The notes below the pieces were generated by a model. It made no database searches. It saw only the letters and a program-made list of their open reading frames with translations, and was not told where the DNA came from. Positions 6,095-13,172 of a stretch of DNA of 15,749 nt are shown piece by piece. The stretch covers positions 1 through 15,749 of the forward strand of contig URDX01000036.1 in assembly GCA_900546695.1 (NCBI GenBank), in the 5' to 3' direction. Position 1 is the first letter of the stretch; each line of letters opens with the position of its first letter. Source of the DNA: an uncultured Eubacteriales bacterium. Its GTDB lineage: Bacteria > Bacillota > Clostridia > Oscillospirales > CAG-272. Both the position numbers and the translations under genes were made by a program.

Positions 6095-6865
6095 ATGAAG
6101 AAATCATGCAGACGCGCCGTTATCGCAGGCAACTGGAAGATGAACAACACCCCCGCGCAGACCAAGGAGACCATCTCTGCTCTCGCTCCGCTCGTTGCGG
6201 GCAAGGACGGCTGCGACATCGTTCTCTGCGTTCCGTACGTAGACATCGCTGCAGCTGTTGAGGCAGCTGCGGGAACTAATATCAAGATTGGAGCGGAGAA
6301 CGTACATTTCGAGCCTAAGGGCGCATACACCGGTGAGGTTTCCGCCGAGATGCTTACCGAGTGCGGCGTTGAGTACGTTATCGTAGGTCACTCCGAGCGC
6401 AGACAGTACTTCGGCGAGACCGATGAAACGGTCAACCTCCGCGCAAAGGCTGCTCTCGAGGCAGGACTTAAGGTCATTATCTGCGTAGGCGAGATGCTGC
6501 GCGACCGCGAGCAGGGCATTACCGCAGAGCTTGTTGCTCTTCAGACAAAAATCGCTCTTCTCGGCGTCGGCGAGGAGCAGCTGAAGAACGTTATCATCGC
6601 ATATGAGCCCGTATGGGCTATCGGTACGGGCAAGACCGCTACCGCAGAGCAGGCAGACGAGGTATGCGGCATCATCCGCGCTACCGTAGCCTCGCTCTAC
6701 AGCGAGGCTGCCGCAGAGGCTCTTACCGTACAGTACGGCGGCTCGATGAACGCGAAGAACGCAGAAGAGCTGCTCGGCAAGGTCAATGTTGACGGCGGAC
6801 TCATCGGCGGCGCATCGCTCAAGCCCGTTGACTTCTCCGTTATCGTAGACGCTGCACAGAAGTAA
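6095..6865 (+). CDS. tpiA: Triosephosphate isomerase
   Basis: Triosephosphate isomerase interconverts dihydroxyacetone phosphate and glyceraldehyde 3-phosphate. The 256-residue protein has every catalytic element: Asn13 and Lys15 in AGNWKMNN (11-18), His99 in VGHSERR (97-103), Glu171 in AYEPVWAIGTGKTA (169-182), the flexible active-site lid that follows it, and the phosphate-binding YGGSM (214-218) and GGLIGGASL (234-242). The start follows AGAGG (6081-6085) at 9 nt. It lies 98 nt after pgk on the same strand and is followed by a strong terminator, so pgk-tpiA is probably one transcript. Codon use resembles pgk and pfkA. Confidence 0.98.
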   Translation: MKKSCRRAVIAGNWKMNNTPAQTKETISALAPLVAGKDGCDIVLCVPYVDIAAAVEAAAGTNIKIGAENVHFEPKGAYTGEVSAEMLTECGVEYVIVGHSERRQYFGETDETVNLRAKAALEAGLKVIICVGEMLRDREQGITAELVALQTKIALLGVGEEQLKNVIIAYEPVWAIGTGKTATAEQADEVCGIIRATVASLYSEAAAEALTVQYGGSMNAKNAEELLGKVNVDGGLIGGASLKPVDFSVIVDAAQK

Positions 6866-6887
6866 TCGGGGCGGATAAGGCTCTGAC

Positions 6888-6942
6888 CGGAGGATCGCCC
6901 GGAGACAATAGCTTGCCGGGCGACCCTCCGTTTTTGATTTTT
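6888..6942 (+). terminator. Strong intrinsic terminator after tpiA
   Basis: CGGAGG-A-TCGCCCGG (6888-6902) pairs with CCGGGCGA-C-CCTCCG (6916-6930), a 14-bp stem with a single A/C mismatch, followed by TTTTTGATTTTT (6931-6942). This should end the pgk-tpiA transcript. Confidence 0.9.
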
Positions 6943-6950
6943 CGGCATCT

Positions 6951-6969
6951 CCGCACGGGCTCCGTGCGG
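6951..6969 (+). repeat. Perfect 8-bp hairpin before the DUF5722 gene
   Basis: CCGCACGG-GCT-CCGTGCGG is a perfect inverted repeat lying 13 nt before the AAAGGAG ribosome binding site of the next gene. It has no T-tail. It may be part of the leader of the 7003 gene or a second element of the terminator region. Confidence 0.5.
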
Positions 6970-7002
6970 TTCATTCCACCGAAAGGAGCAGGGACATAAC
7001 GG

Positions 7003-9660
7003 ATGAAAAAGAAGATAACTGCACTGCTGCTTTCGCTCACATGCCTTGCGGGCACCGTTCTGCCGATATGCGCGGCAGCGGCGGAGACTGCGGCAGGCAC
7101 TGCGGCGGGGACAACCGATAGGTCGGCAGCCGCCGAGACTGCCGCGGAGAGCGGTGACGGCAGGATAAGCGAGGGCAGTACGGGTATTGCATCGGTCGGC
7201 GTTGACAAGAACAATGTCAACGTCCGCGTGACGCTGACAAAGGCGGATGCGGAGAAATATAAGGGGAGAAAGCTGTTTCTTTTCGAGCTCTATCCGTATC
7301 AGACTGCGGCGAATATCGGCGCGTTTGACCCGACCGACTACAAGGTGATAGACGGCAGCGAATACGTTTTTTCGCTCCCGTTCGACAAGAATTCCGATCA
7401 GATGTACGCGCGCTATCTCTGTGCGCTGCTCGGAGAGGAAGGTCTGTATACGGTCATAACCGATGAGGAGTATATCGGCGGGTATGAGAGCTTTGCCGAC
7501 TATGTTTACCCCTACCCGCAGTTCGCGTCAAAGAAGGGACTGTCCTTCCGCTATCTCTCGGACGCTTTATCGCTCGGAGTCAGCCATACCGTGCTGACCG
7601 TGCCGATAAACGAGTATTTCGTTGCGCAGAGCGACGATGCGGCGAGCTTTGAGCATTGCGGCAGAACATACTATATCGACTCTGCGCGGCTCGAGGCGCT
7701 CGACTACAAGATACGCACCTACTCGGAGGCGGGGATAAACATCTATCTCGATATTGTGCTCACCGCGCCGACCGAGACGCAGCCCGACGAGCTCGACTGT
7801 CTTTATGCCTCGGAGTACGCTTCGTCGGTGACCTACTACGCGGTCAACTCGGGCAACAGCAGTGCGCTCGGATATTTCAATGCGGCGCTTGCTTTCCTTG
7901 CGGGCAGATACACCCGCCCCGACCGTGAGTACGGCTTTGCGGGCAGCTACATCATCGGCTATCAGGTCAATTCAAACCGTTACTATAACAACTACGGCGA
8001 ATGCGAGCTCGGTGAGTACGCGGATGCCTACACGCGGCTGCTCCGCTCGGCTGAGATTGCACTCGACACCGTATATTCGGACGCGCGGATATATGTCCCG
8101 CTCGCGAATAACTTTACCGAGCCGTCGATAAACTCTAAGGTTCAGACGAACGCTCGCTACGACTACACCTCCCGCGACATACTCGATGCGCTCGCCGAGC
8201 GCGCGTCGGATATTTCATGGAACGTCGCCTTCTATCCGTATGCCTCCGACTATGAAAATTCCTCGGTATGGCAGGATGAGGACGCTGTTTCGGGCTTCGG
8301 CACGCCGTATATCACCGCCTCGAACATCGAGCTGCTTTGCGAATATCTCTCGCAGTCCGAGTTTCTGTACCGCGGAGAAAAGCGCAGCATTGCCGTCGCG
8401 GAATTCGGCGTGAACGGCAATCCGGAGGATGAGGATTCGCTCGCCGATCAGGCGGCATCGTTTGCCTACGGCTACTACAAGGCTGCCGCGCAGGAGATGA
8501 TAGAGTCGGTGATCTATTACCGTCAGGTCGACAGCCTCGCGGAGGAGGGCGTCTATTTCGGTCTGTGGGAGACGGGCTCGGACGAGAGCACCGACATGAC
8601 CGCGAAAAAGCCGATCTACGACGTCTTTAAATACATTGACACCCCGCGCTCGACCGAGTTTTCGACCGGCTATATCTCCCGCCTCGGCGCGGCCGGCTGG
8701 GATGCGGTCGTTCCCGGCTTCTATGTCGAGCAGTTCGGCACGCGCGAGCTGTGCGAGGGCTCGCCGATAGAGGCGGGACGCATACCGTATTCGTATACCC
8801 GCTTCTCGCTCTTTGACTTTAATTCGGGCTCGCTGCACGGCTTTCGCCCGACGGAGGGCGCTGCGTCGGTGGATATACGCGAGGCATCGGGCATCGTCGA
8901 CGACAAGGGCAACGTTGTCCGCGCGAGCGCGCTCTATGCGGCGCTTTCGCCGTCGGGCAAAAACGAGTATGTCGGTGTCAGCCGATATTTTCCGAGCGGG
9001 CTGACGCTCGAGGATATCCACTATATCGGCTTCTCGATAAAGGCGGATGCATCCATTGCGACCTCGGATGTCAAGGTGATGCTGCGGCTGTCGAGCAGCG
9101 CGGATGAGAGTGGCGCGGGCTATGCGGATTACATCGCCGAGAGCGAGGTGACCGCGGGCGAATGGTCGCGCGTCTGCTTCGATGTTTCGTCGATAACCGA
9201 CTCGCACACCGAGTACGACCGCATGAGCATATGGATAGCCGACGCGGAGGGCAATCGCGCCGACGGCAGCTACGCCTTCTGGCTCTCGGGCATCGACGTA
9301 TATAAAAAGGATATCAGCAGGGTGACAAGGGTCGTCCTCGTTATCGCCTGCATCGTGCTTGTCTTTCTTGCGGTGGCTTGCGTCATCGCCGCGACCCGCA
9401 TCGCGGCTGCAAAACGCCGCCGCAGCCGTGAGCTCGAGCAGCAGCGAGAGTATGAGGAAATGCAGCGTGCAGAGGAGCAGGCAAGGCGACGCGAGGAGCT
9501 GCTGAGAGTCAAGGCGGAGGAGATCGCGCGGGCGCAGGATTCGGGAGAGATGCACTCGAACGGACAAAAAGCGCTTAAACGCAGGTTCGATCGAATCAAA
9601 AATGCAGAGTCCGAAAGAACACAAGCCGAGCGTTCGAGAGACGATAAGCATAACCTGTGA
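7003..9660 (+). CDS. Membrane-anchored DUF5722 (glycosidase-like) surface protein
   Basis: This 885-residue protein has a signal peptide (1 to about 26, MKKK then a hydrophobic core ending CAAAA), an Ala/Thr-rich linker (23-52) and a beta-rich segment (about 60-160). A glycosidase-like TIM-barrel region of DUF5722 type follows (about 168-555), including ISWNVAFYPY (404-413) and VAEFGVNG (465-472). Next come a carbohydrate-binding-like beta-sandwich (about 601-768), one transmembrane helix (about 775-800) and a basic coiled-coil tail (801-885). It should be exported with its tail in the cytosol. Glu467 fits the nucleophile position of clan GH-A-type folds, but at the expected acid/base site it has Tyr320-Gln321 (IIGYQVNSN) where I recall Asn-Glu in relatives. 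It may bind rather than cleave glycans. Start: ATG 7003, with AGGGA 8 nt and AAAGGAG 14 nt upstream. Family assignment is from memory. Confidence 0.75.
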   Translation: MKKKITALLLSLTCLAGTVLPICAAAAETAAGTAAGTTDRSAAAETAAESGDGRISEGSTGIASVGVDKNNVNVRVTLTKADAEKYKGRKLFLFELYPYQTAANIGAFDPTDYKVIDGSEYVFSLPFDKNSDQMYARYLCALLGEEGLYTVITDEEYIGGYESFADYVYPYPQFASKKGLSFRYLSDALSLGVSHTVLTVPINEYFVAQSDDAASFEHCGRTYYIDSARLEALDYKIRTYSEAGINIYLDIVLTAPTETQPDELDCLYASEYASSVTYYAVNSGNSSALGYFNAALAFLAGRYTRPDREYGFAGSYIIGYQVNSNRYYNNYGECELGEYADAYTRLLRSAEIALDTVYSDARIYVPLANNFTEPSINSKVQTNARYDYTSRDILDALAERASDISWNVAFYPYASDYENSSVWQDEDAVSGFGTPYITASNIELLCEYLSQSEFLYRGEKRSIAVAEFGVNGNPEDEDSLADQAASFAYGYYKAAAQEMIESVIYYRQVDSLAEEGVYFGLWETGSDESTDMTAKKPIYDVFKYIDTPRSTEFSTGYISRLGAAGWDAVVPGFYVEQFGTRELCEGSPIEAGRIPYSYTRFSLFDFNSGSLHGFRPTEGAASVDIREASGIVDDKGNVVRASALYAALSPSGKNEYVGVSRYFPSGLTLEDIHYIGFSIKADASIATSDVKVMLRLSSSADESGAGYADYIAESEVTAGEWSRVCFDVSSITDSHTEYDRMSIWIADAEGNRADGSYAFWLSGIDVYKKDISRVTRVVLVIACIVLVFLAVACVIAATRIAAAKRRRSRELEQQREYEEMQRAEEQARRREELLRVKAEEIARAQDSGEMHSNGQKALKRRFDRIKNAESERTQAERSRDDKHNL

Positions 9661-9675
9661 AGCTAAATTTTTCAT

Positions 9676-9733
9676 ATTTTCCGTTCCAAATCCCCCGTAC
9701 GGTGCGCAAAGCGCGTGCAGACGGAAAATTTTA
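9676..9733. terminator. Possible terminator between the DUF5722 gene and pfkA
   Basis: ATTTTCCGT (9676-9684) and ACGGAAAAT (9721-9729) are exact inverted copies. The loop contains a smaller GCGC-AAA-GCGC hairpin, and the right arm runs into TTTT. The A/T-rich stem is symmetrical, so it could act in either direction. Confidence 0.4.
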
Positions 9734-9755
9734 CTGCAAATTTTCAAAAAAGCTC

Positions 9756-9784
9756 TTGAAAAAATCGCATTTTTGCAGTATAAA
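9756..9784 (+). promoter_or_regulatory. Vegetative promoter of pfkA
   Basis: TTGAAA (9756-9761), a 17-nt spacer and TATAAA (9779-9784) fit the housekeeping sigma consensus well. The predicted start near 9791 leaves a leader of about 33 nt containing the ribosome binding site AGGAG (9810-9814). Confidence 0.8.
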
Positions 9785-9823
9785 TATAGTCAAATAAGAT
9801 AATACAGTCAGGAGACGAGTATA

Positions 9824-10939
9824 ATGGCGAAATTCAGAAAGATAGGCGTTCTGACCTCGGGCGGCGACGCTCCCGGCATGAACGCAACCGTTCGCGCGGT
9901 AGCGCGCGCAGCAATTTCCCGCGGTGTTGAGGTAATCGGCATCTACGAGGGCTACAAGGGACTTATTCATACCAAGAGAATAGTTGACGGCAAGGAGCTT
10001 GACAGCACCGTTCGTCTCGACAACCGCGCGGTCGATAATATTATCTCCCGCGGCGGAACTATGCTCTGGTCGGACAGATGCCTCGAGTTCAAGGAGGAGG
10101 CGGGCATTCTCGCCGCAAAGCGCACCTGTGAGGAGCTCGGAATCGACGGTATCGTTGCCATCGGCGGAGACGGAACCTTCCGCGGCGCGACCGACTTTAC
10201 CAACTACGGCGTGCCCTGCATCGGACTTCCCGGCACCATCGACAACGACATCACCTCGACCGATGAATCCATCGGCTTTGATACAGCTATGAACACCGTC
10301 GTTGAGATGGTCGACCGCCTCCGCGACACCTGCGACTCTCACCGTCGCTGCAACGTCGTTGAGGTAATGGGCAGAGCGGCCGGCTATATCGCTCTTGAGG
10401 CGGGCATCGCAACGGGTGCATCCGCTATCGCCGTAAAGGAGATCCCCTTCGACGAGGATGCCTGCATAGCTAAGCTCATCGCACAGAAGGAGAGCGGAAA
10501 GCGCAACTTCATCGTCATGGTCGCCGAGGGTATCCCGCTCGACGCAGCAGGCGATAAGGAGTACAGCGAGAAGCTGGCAAAGCGCATTCAGGAAAAGACG
10601 GGCATCGAGACAAAGTTCGCGCGTCTGGCACACGTCGTTCGCGGCGGCTCGCCTACGCTCCGTGACCGTCTCCTCGCCGCAAGACTCGGAGACGCAGCCG
10701 TCGAGGAGCTGCTTGCAGGCAAGAGCAACCTCGTTATGTGCCTGCAGAACGATCAGGTCGTCGGCATGGACATCGGTTACGCGCTCTCGCTCGACCGTCT
10801 CTATAAGGGCAAGGTTCAGCCCGGCGAGCTGGAGGCAAGGTATACCCCCGAGCAGATCGCCGATATGCAGGCGTTCTGCGACCGTAAGCTTGCTGCCTTC
10901 AAGAAGCTGTACGAGACCGCAAACCGCATATCAAACTGA
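9824..10939 (+). CDS. pfkA: 6-phosphofructokinase (ATP-type by motif)
   Basis: Phosphofructokinase phosphorylates fructose 6-phosphate to fructose 1,6-bisphosphate, the committed step of glycolysis. Visible motifs are the phosphate-binding TSGGDAPGMNA (11-21), GGDGTFRGA (114-122), the catalytic PGTIDND (136-142, catalytic Asp140), the substrate-binding VEVMGRAAGY (179-188) and GGSPTLRDR near residues 275-283. Glycine at 117 and 137 (the positions called 104 and 124 in the E. coli enzyme) points to ATP; pyrophosphate enzymes usually carry Asp and Lys there. At 371 residues it is about 50 longer than E. coli PfkA, from an insert of about 10 residues near 50-62 and a C-terminal extension. The start follows AGGAG by 9 nt. 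It stands alone with its own promoter and terminator; pyruvate kinase, its frequent partner, is absent. Confidence 0.96.
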   Translation: MAKFRKIGVLTSGGDAPGMNATVRAVARAAISRGVEVIGIYEGYKGLIHTKRIVDGKELDSTVRLDNRAVDNIISRGGTMLWSDRCLEFKEEAGILAAKRTCEELGIDGIVAIGGDGTFRGATDFTNYGVPCIGLPGTIDNDITSTDESIGFDTAMNTVVEMVDRLRDTCDSHRRCNVVEVMGRAAGYIALEAGIATGASAIAVKEIPFDEDACIAKLIAQKESGKRNFIVMVAEGIPLDAAGDKEYSEKLAKRIQEKTGIETKFARLAHVVRGGSPTLRDRLLAARLGDAAVEELLAGKSNLVMCLQNDQVVGMDIGYALSLDRLYKGKVQPGELEARYTPEQIADMQAFCDRKLAAFKKLYETANRISN

Positions 10940-10953
10940 CCGAGATAATTTGC

Positions 10954-10998
10954 CGGGATCGTGCCGCAGCCTCTGCGGTACGGTCCCGTTTGCTTTCG
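10954..10998 (+). terminator. Terminator after pfkA
   Basis: CGGGATCGTGCCGCAG (10954-10969) pairs with CTGCGGTACGGTCCCG (10973-10988) over 16 positions, two of them G-U, around a 3-nt loop. The tail TTTGCTTTCG is only moderately T-rich, so some read-through toward the carboxypeptidase gene is possible. Confidence 0.75.
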
Positions 10999-11028
10999 TG
11001 CAGGAAATGCCGCCCCGACACTGCGGGC

Positions 11029-11110
11029 GAAAAAACGCATGGAAAAACGCATGGGAAAATGCATGGAAAAACCCATGAAAAAACCATAGAAAACGCATGA
11101 GAAAACGCAC
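11029..11110. repeat. Seven tandem 11-12-bp A-rich repeats upstream of the carboxypeptidase gene
   Basis: The unit is GGAAAAACGCAT and variants, at 11029-11040, 11041-11052, 11053-11064, 11065-11076, 11077-11087, 11088-11098 and 11099-11110. Lengths are 12,12,12,12,11,11,12. A-runs of 4-6 recur about once per helical turn, so the DNA may be curved. The array ends 19 nt before the start codon and thus lies in the leader or promoter of the next gene. No clear -35/-10 pair is seen between the pfkA terminator and this gene. Confidence 0.8.
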
Positions 11111-11129
11111 GTGAGAAAGGAAAGCGCCT

Positions 11130-12185
11130 ATGTCAAAGCGAAACGGAGAGGGCGGCAGAGCGGGCTTTGCCGTGCTGATAACACTGACCGTTATCGTCCT
11201 TGCCGCGGCTGTCGCCGTCGGTGTGTGGATGATAGCATCGCGCCGCGGCGGTAACGTATCGGACGGCGACGGCGCGGTGACAACGACCGTGAAAACGACC
11301 GAGACCGAGCCGCCCGCGCCGAAAAAATTCACCGTAAATATGCAGCAGGGGAGCGAGAACGCGGGAATGCTCGTGCTCGTCAACGCGACTCATGCGTACA
11401 GCTTTCCCGAGGATGAGCAGCTTGTCAACCTCTATGAGGAGGGCATGGGTGAGCATGTTAAGCTCGCCTCGAGCGACATCCGTCTGCGCCCCGAGGCAAT
11501 GAAGGCGCTGCGCGACCTGTCGGATGCCTTTTATGAGGTCAGCGGGCGGCGTGAGCTGCTTATCGCGAGCGGCTATCGCAGCTATGACGAGCAGGTGGAG
11601 ATATATTCCTCCCGCGTCGATTCCAAGGGCATCGAGTATGCGAAAAAATACGTCGCCATGCCCGGCTGCAGCGAGCATCACACGGGGCTCTGCTTCGACC
11701 TTTCGGTGTATACCGATGAGGGCGCGGCGATGCACCTTGACGACTCGGAGGATTATGCCTACGTTATCGAGCACTGCGCCGATTTCGGGCTTGTTCGCCG
11801 CTACGACGAGTCTAAGTCCGAGATAACGGGCATCAGCGGCGAGGACTGGCATTTTCGCTATGTCGGCGTGCCGCACGCGCTCTATATGACCGAGAACGGG
11901 CTCTGCCTCGAGGAATATCTCGAGCTGCTGCAGAAGCACACGGCGCTCAATCCGCTTGAGTTTACGACCTCGGATACTAAATATACCATGTACTTTGTCG
12001 CCGCCGCACCCGCGGGCGCGACGGGGATAGAGATAGGCGAGGAGTACAGCGACAGCTATGCTATAAGCGGCACCGCATGCGGCGGCTATGCCGTTTCGTT
12101 CTCCGAGCCGTACTCGCCGCCCGAGACGACGGCAGAGAGCGGCGCATCGGCTGAGAGCGGCGCGGGCGGAGGTGCTGAGCAGTGA
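11130..12185 (+). CDS. M15B-family D-alanyl-D-alanine carboxypeptidase (VanY-like), membrane anchored
   Basis: VanY/DacB-type zinc peptidases of family M15B remove the terminal D-Ala from peptidoglycan stem peptides outside the membrane. The 351-residue protein has a short cytosolic N-terminus, one transmembrane helix (about 12-36), a Thr/Glu/Pro-rich linker (45-66) and the catalytic domain (about 75-275). The zinc motif SxHxTGxxxD is present (Ser181, His183, Thr185-Gly186, Asp190), as are the catalytic Glu238 and third ligand His241 in GEDWHFRYVG. LIASGYRSYDEQ (144-155) is also typical. A small C-terminal beta region (about 276-330) and an Ala/Gly/Glu-rich tail follow. The start ATG follows AAAGGAAAG. 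Its stop overlaps the LysR start by 4 nt. It may serve ordinary wall maturation; nothing near it (no VanH/A/X or two-component genes) points to glycopeptide resistance. Confidence 0.9.
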   Translation: MSKRNGEGGRAGFAVLITLTVIVLAAAVAVGVWMIASRRGGNVSDGDGAVTTTVKTTETEPPAPKKFTVNMQQGSENAGMLVLVNATHAYSFPEDEQLVNLYEEGMGEHVKLASSDIRLRPEAMKALRDLSDAFYEVSGRRELLIASGYRSYDEQVEIYSSRVDSKGIEYAKKYVAMPGCSEHHTGLCFDLSVYTDEGAAMHLDDSEDYAYVIEHCADFGLVRRYDESKSEITGISGEDWHFRYVGVPHALYMTENGLCLEEYLELLQKHTALNPLEFTTSDTKYTMYFVAAAPAGATGIEIGEEYSDSYAISGTACGGYAVSFSEPYSPPETTAESGASAESGAGGGAEQ

Positions 12186-13096
12186 ACGAACGAAGCTCGG
12201 CGAGCGACCGTCTTTCGCTCTATCCCGTCTTTTGCGAGGCTGCGCGCTGCGGAAGCATCTCGGGCGCGGCAAAGCGCCTCTATGTCTCTCAGCCCGCCGT
12301 TTCAAACGCGGTGGCGCAGCTTGAAGCGTCGCTTGGAGTCAAGCTTTTCAACCGTTCGAGCCGCGGCATAACCCTGACCGAGGAGGGACAGGTGCTGTAC
12401 GAGCATGTCTGCCGCTCGCTCGAGCAGCTTGAGCGCGGGGAGGACAGATTGCGGGCGATGAACGGACTTGCGGGCGGCGTTCTGCGTGTCGGCGCGAGTG
12501 ATATGACGCTCAAATTCTTCCTGCTCGATTATATCGAGCGCTTCAAGCAGAGCTATCCGCTCGTGCGCATCACAGTGACTAACGCACCTACACCGCGTTC
12601 GCTCCGCTCGCTGCATGACGGTATAATCGACTTTGCCGTCGTCAGCGGTCCGCTCGAGCCCGAGGGCGGCATAAGCTGTCTGCGGGTGCGCGATATACGC
12701 GATATTGCGGTAGCTACCGAGCGGTACGCCGCGCTGTATCCGAACGGCGCTGCCCCCGCCGAGCTGTGCCGTCACCCGCTTATCATGCTCGAGGAGGGCA
12801 CAAGCACCCGCAGCTATCTCGATAGCTGCATGCCGGGGCTGAAAAAGCCGGATATCGAGCTCGCTACGAGCGATCTTATACTTGATTTTGCCCGCCGCAG
12901 CTTCGGTATCGCCTATATCGTCGAGGATTTTGCCCGCCGCGATATCGAGAGCGGTGCACTGCGGGAGATACCGCTGCTGCCGCCGCTGCCGCTGAGGTCG
13001 TTTTATCTTGTTTACAGAACCGATACGCCGCTGTCTGCAGCGGCAGAGAGACTGGTCGGCATGATTAGAGATAGCGGTCAAAGAGGCAGTAACTAA
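12182..13096 (+). CDS. LysR-family transcriptional regulator
   Basis: The 304-residue protein has the LysR layout: an N-terminal winged helix-turn-helix (about 9-70, with SGAAKRLYVSQPAVSNAVAQLE at 27-48 and LFNRSSRGITLTEEG at 55-69), a linker helix (70-95) and a periplasmic-binding-like effector domain (about 97-300, starting GVLRVGAS and including IDFAVVSGPL). It should bind DNA as a dimer or tetramer and respond to a small molecule that cannot be deduced here. The start is GTG 12182, overlapping the carboxypeptidase stop as GTGA and preceded at 7 nt by a strong GGAGGTG (12168-12174), so the two genes are translationally coupled. Being downstream and co-oriented with its likely target, rather than divergent, is less common for LysR genes. 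No shortening or damage is seen. Confidence 0.93.
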   Translation: MNERSSASDRLSLYPVFCEAARCGSISGAAKRLYVSQPAVSNAVAQLEASLGVKLFNRSSRGITLTEEGQVLYEHVCRSLEQLERGEDRLRAMNGLAGGVLRVGASDMTLKFFLLDYIERFKQSYPLVRITVTNAPTPRSLRSLHDGIIDFAVVSGPLEPEGGISCLRVRDIRDIAVATERYAALYPNGAAPAELCRHPLIMLEEGTSTRSYLDSCMPGLKKPDIELATSDLILDFARRSFGIAYIVEDFARRDIESGALREIPLLPPLPLRSFYLVYRTDTPLSAAAERLVGMIRDSGQRGSN

Positions 13097-13100
13097 GACG

Positions 13101-13142
13101 CTCGGGGAGACTAAAATCGTCCGGAACGAAAAAGCGCATAGA
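13101..13142. repeat. Left copy of a 42-nt repeat flanking the helicase gene
   Basis: This stretch begins CTCGGGGAGACTAAAA and contains CGAAAAAGCG. It aligns without gaps to 15653-15694 with 33 of 42 positions identical by my count. It lies 4 nt after the LysR stop codon and just before the ribosome binding site of the helicase gene. Confidence 0.55.
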
Positions 13143-13172
13143 GAGATTTTATCTGATAACATAGGAGCAATA

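Noticed and set aside
4785..6107. Open frame of 440 codons on the minus strand opposite pgk
   Set aside because: It is antisense to an unmistakable pgk, has no ribosome binding site or family resemblance, and arises from the strong codon bias of pgk.
8215..9747. Open frame of 510 codons on the minus strand opposite the DUF5722 gene
   Set aside because: Its composition (Arg/Ala/His/Leu-rich) is that of the antisense of GC-rich coding DNA, and the sense protein has a signal peptide, domains and a membrane helix.
11029..11110. CRISPR array
   Set aside because: The units are only 11-12 bp and contiguous, with no unique spacers and no cas genes.
11133..12305. Open frame of 390 codons opposite the carboxypeptidase gene
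   Set aside because: The sense strand carries all zinc-peptidase catalytic residues; the antisense product has none of the marks of a protein family.
11130..13096. Vancomycin-resistance locus
   Set aside because: A VanY-like carboxypeptidase alone is common in wall metabolism; no VanH, VanA/B ligase, VanX or VanRS genes are present.
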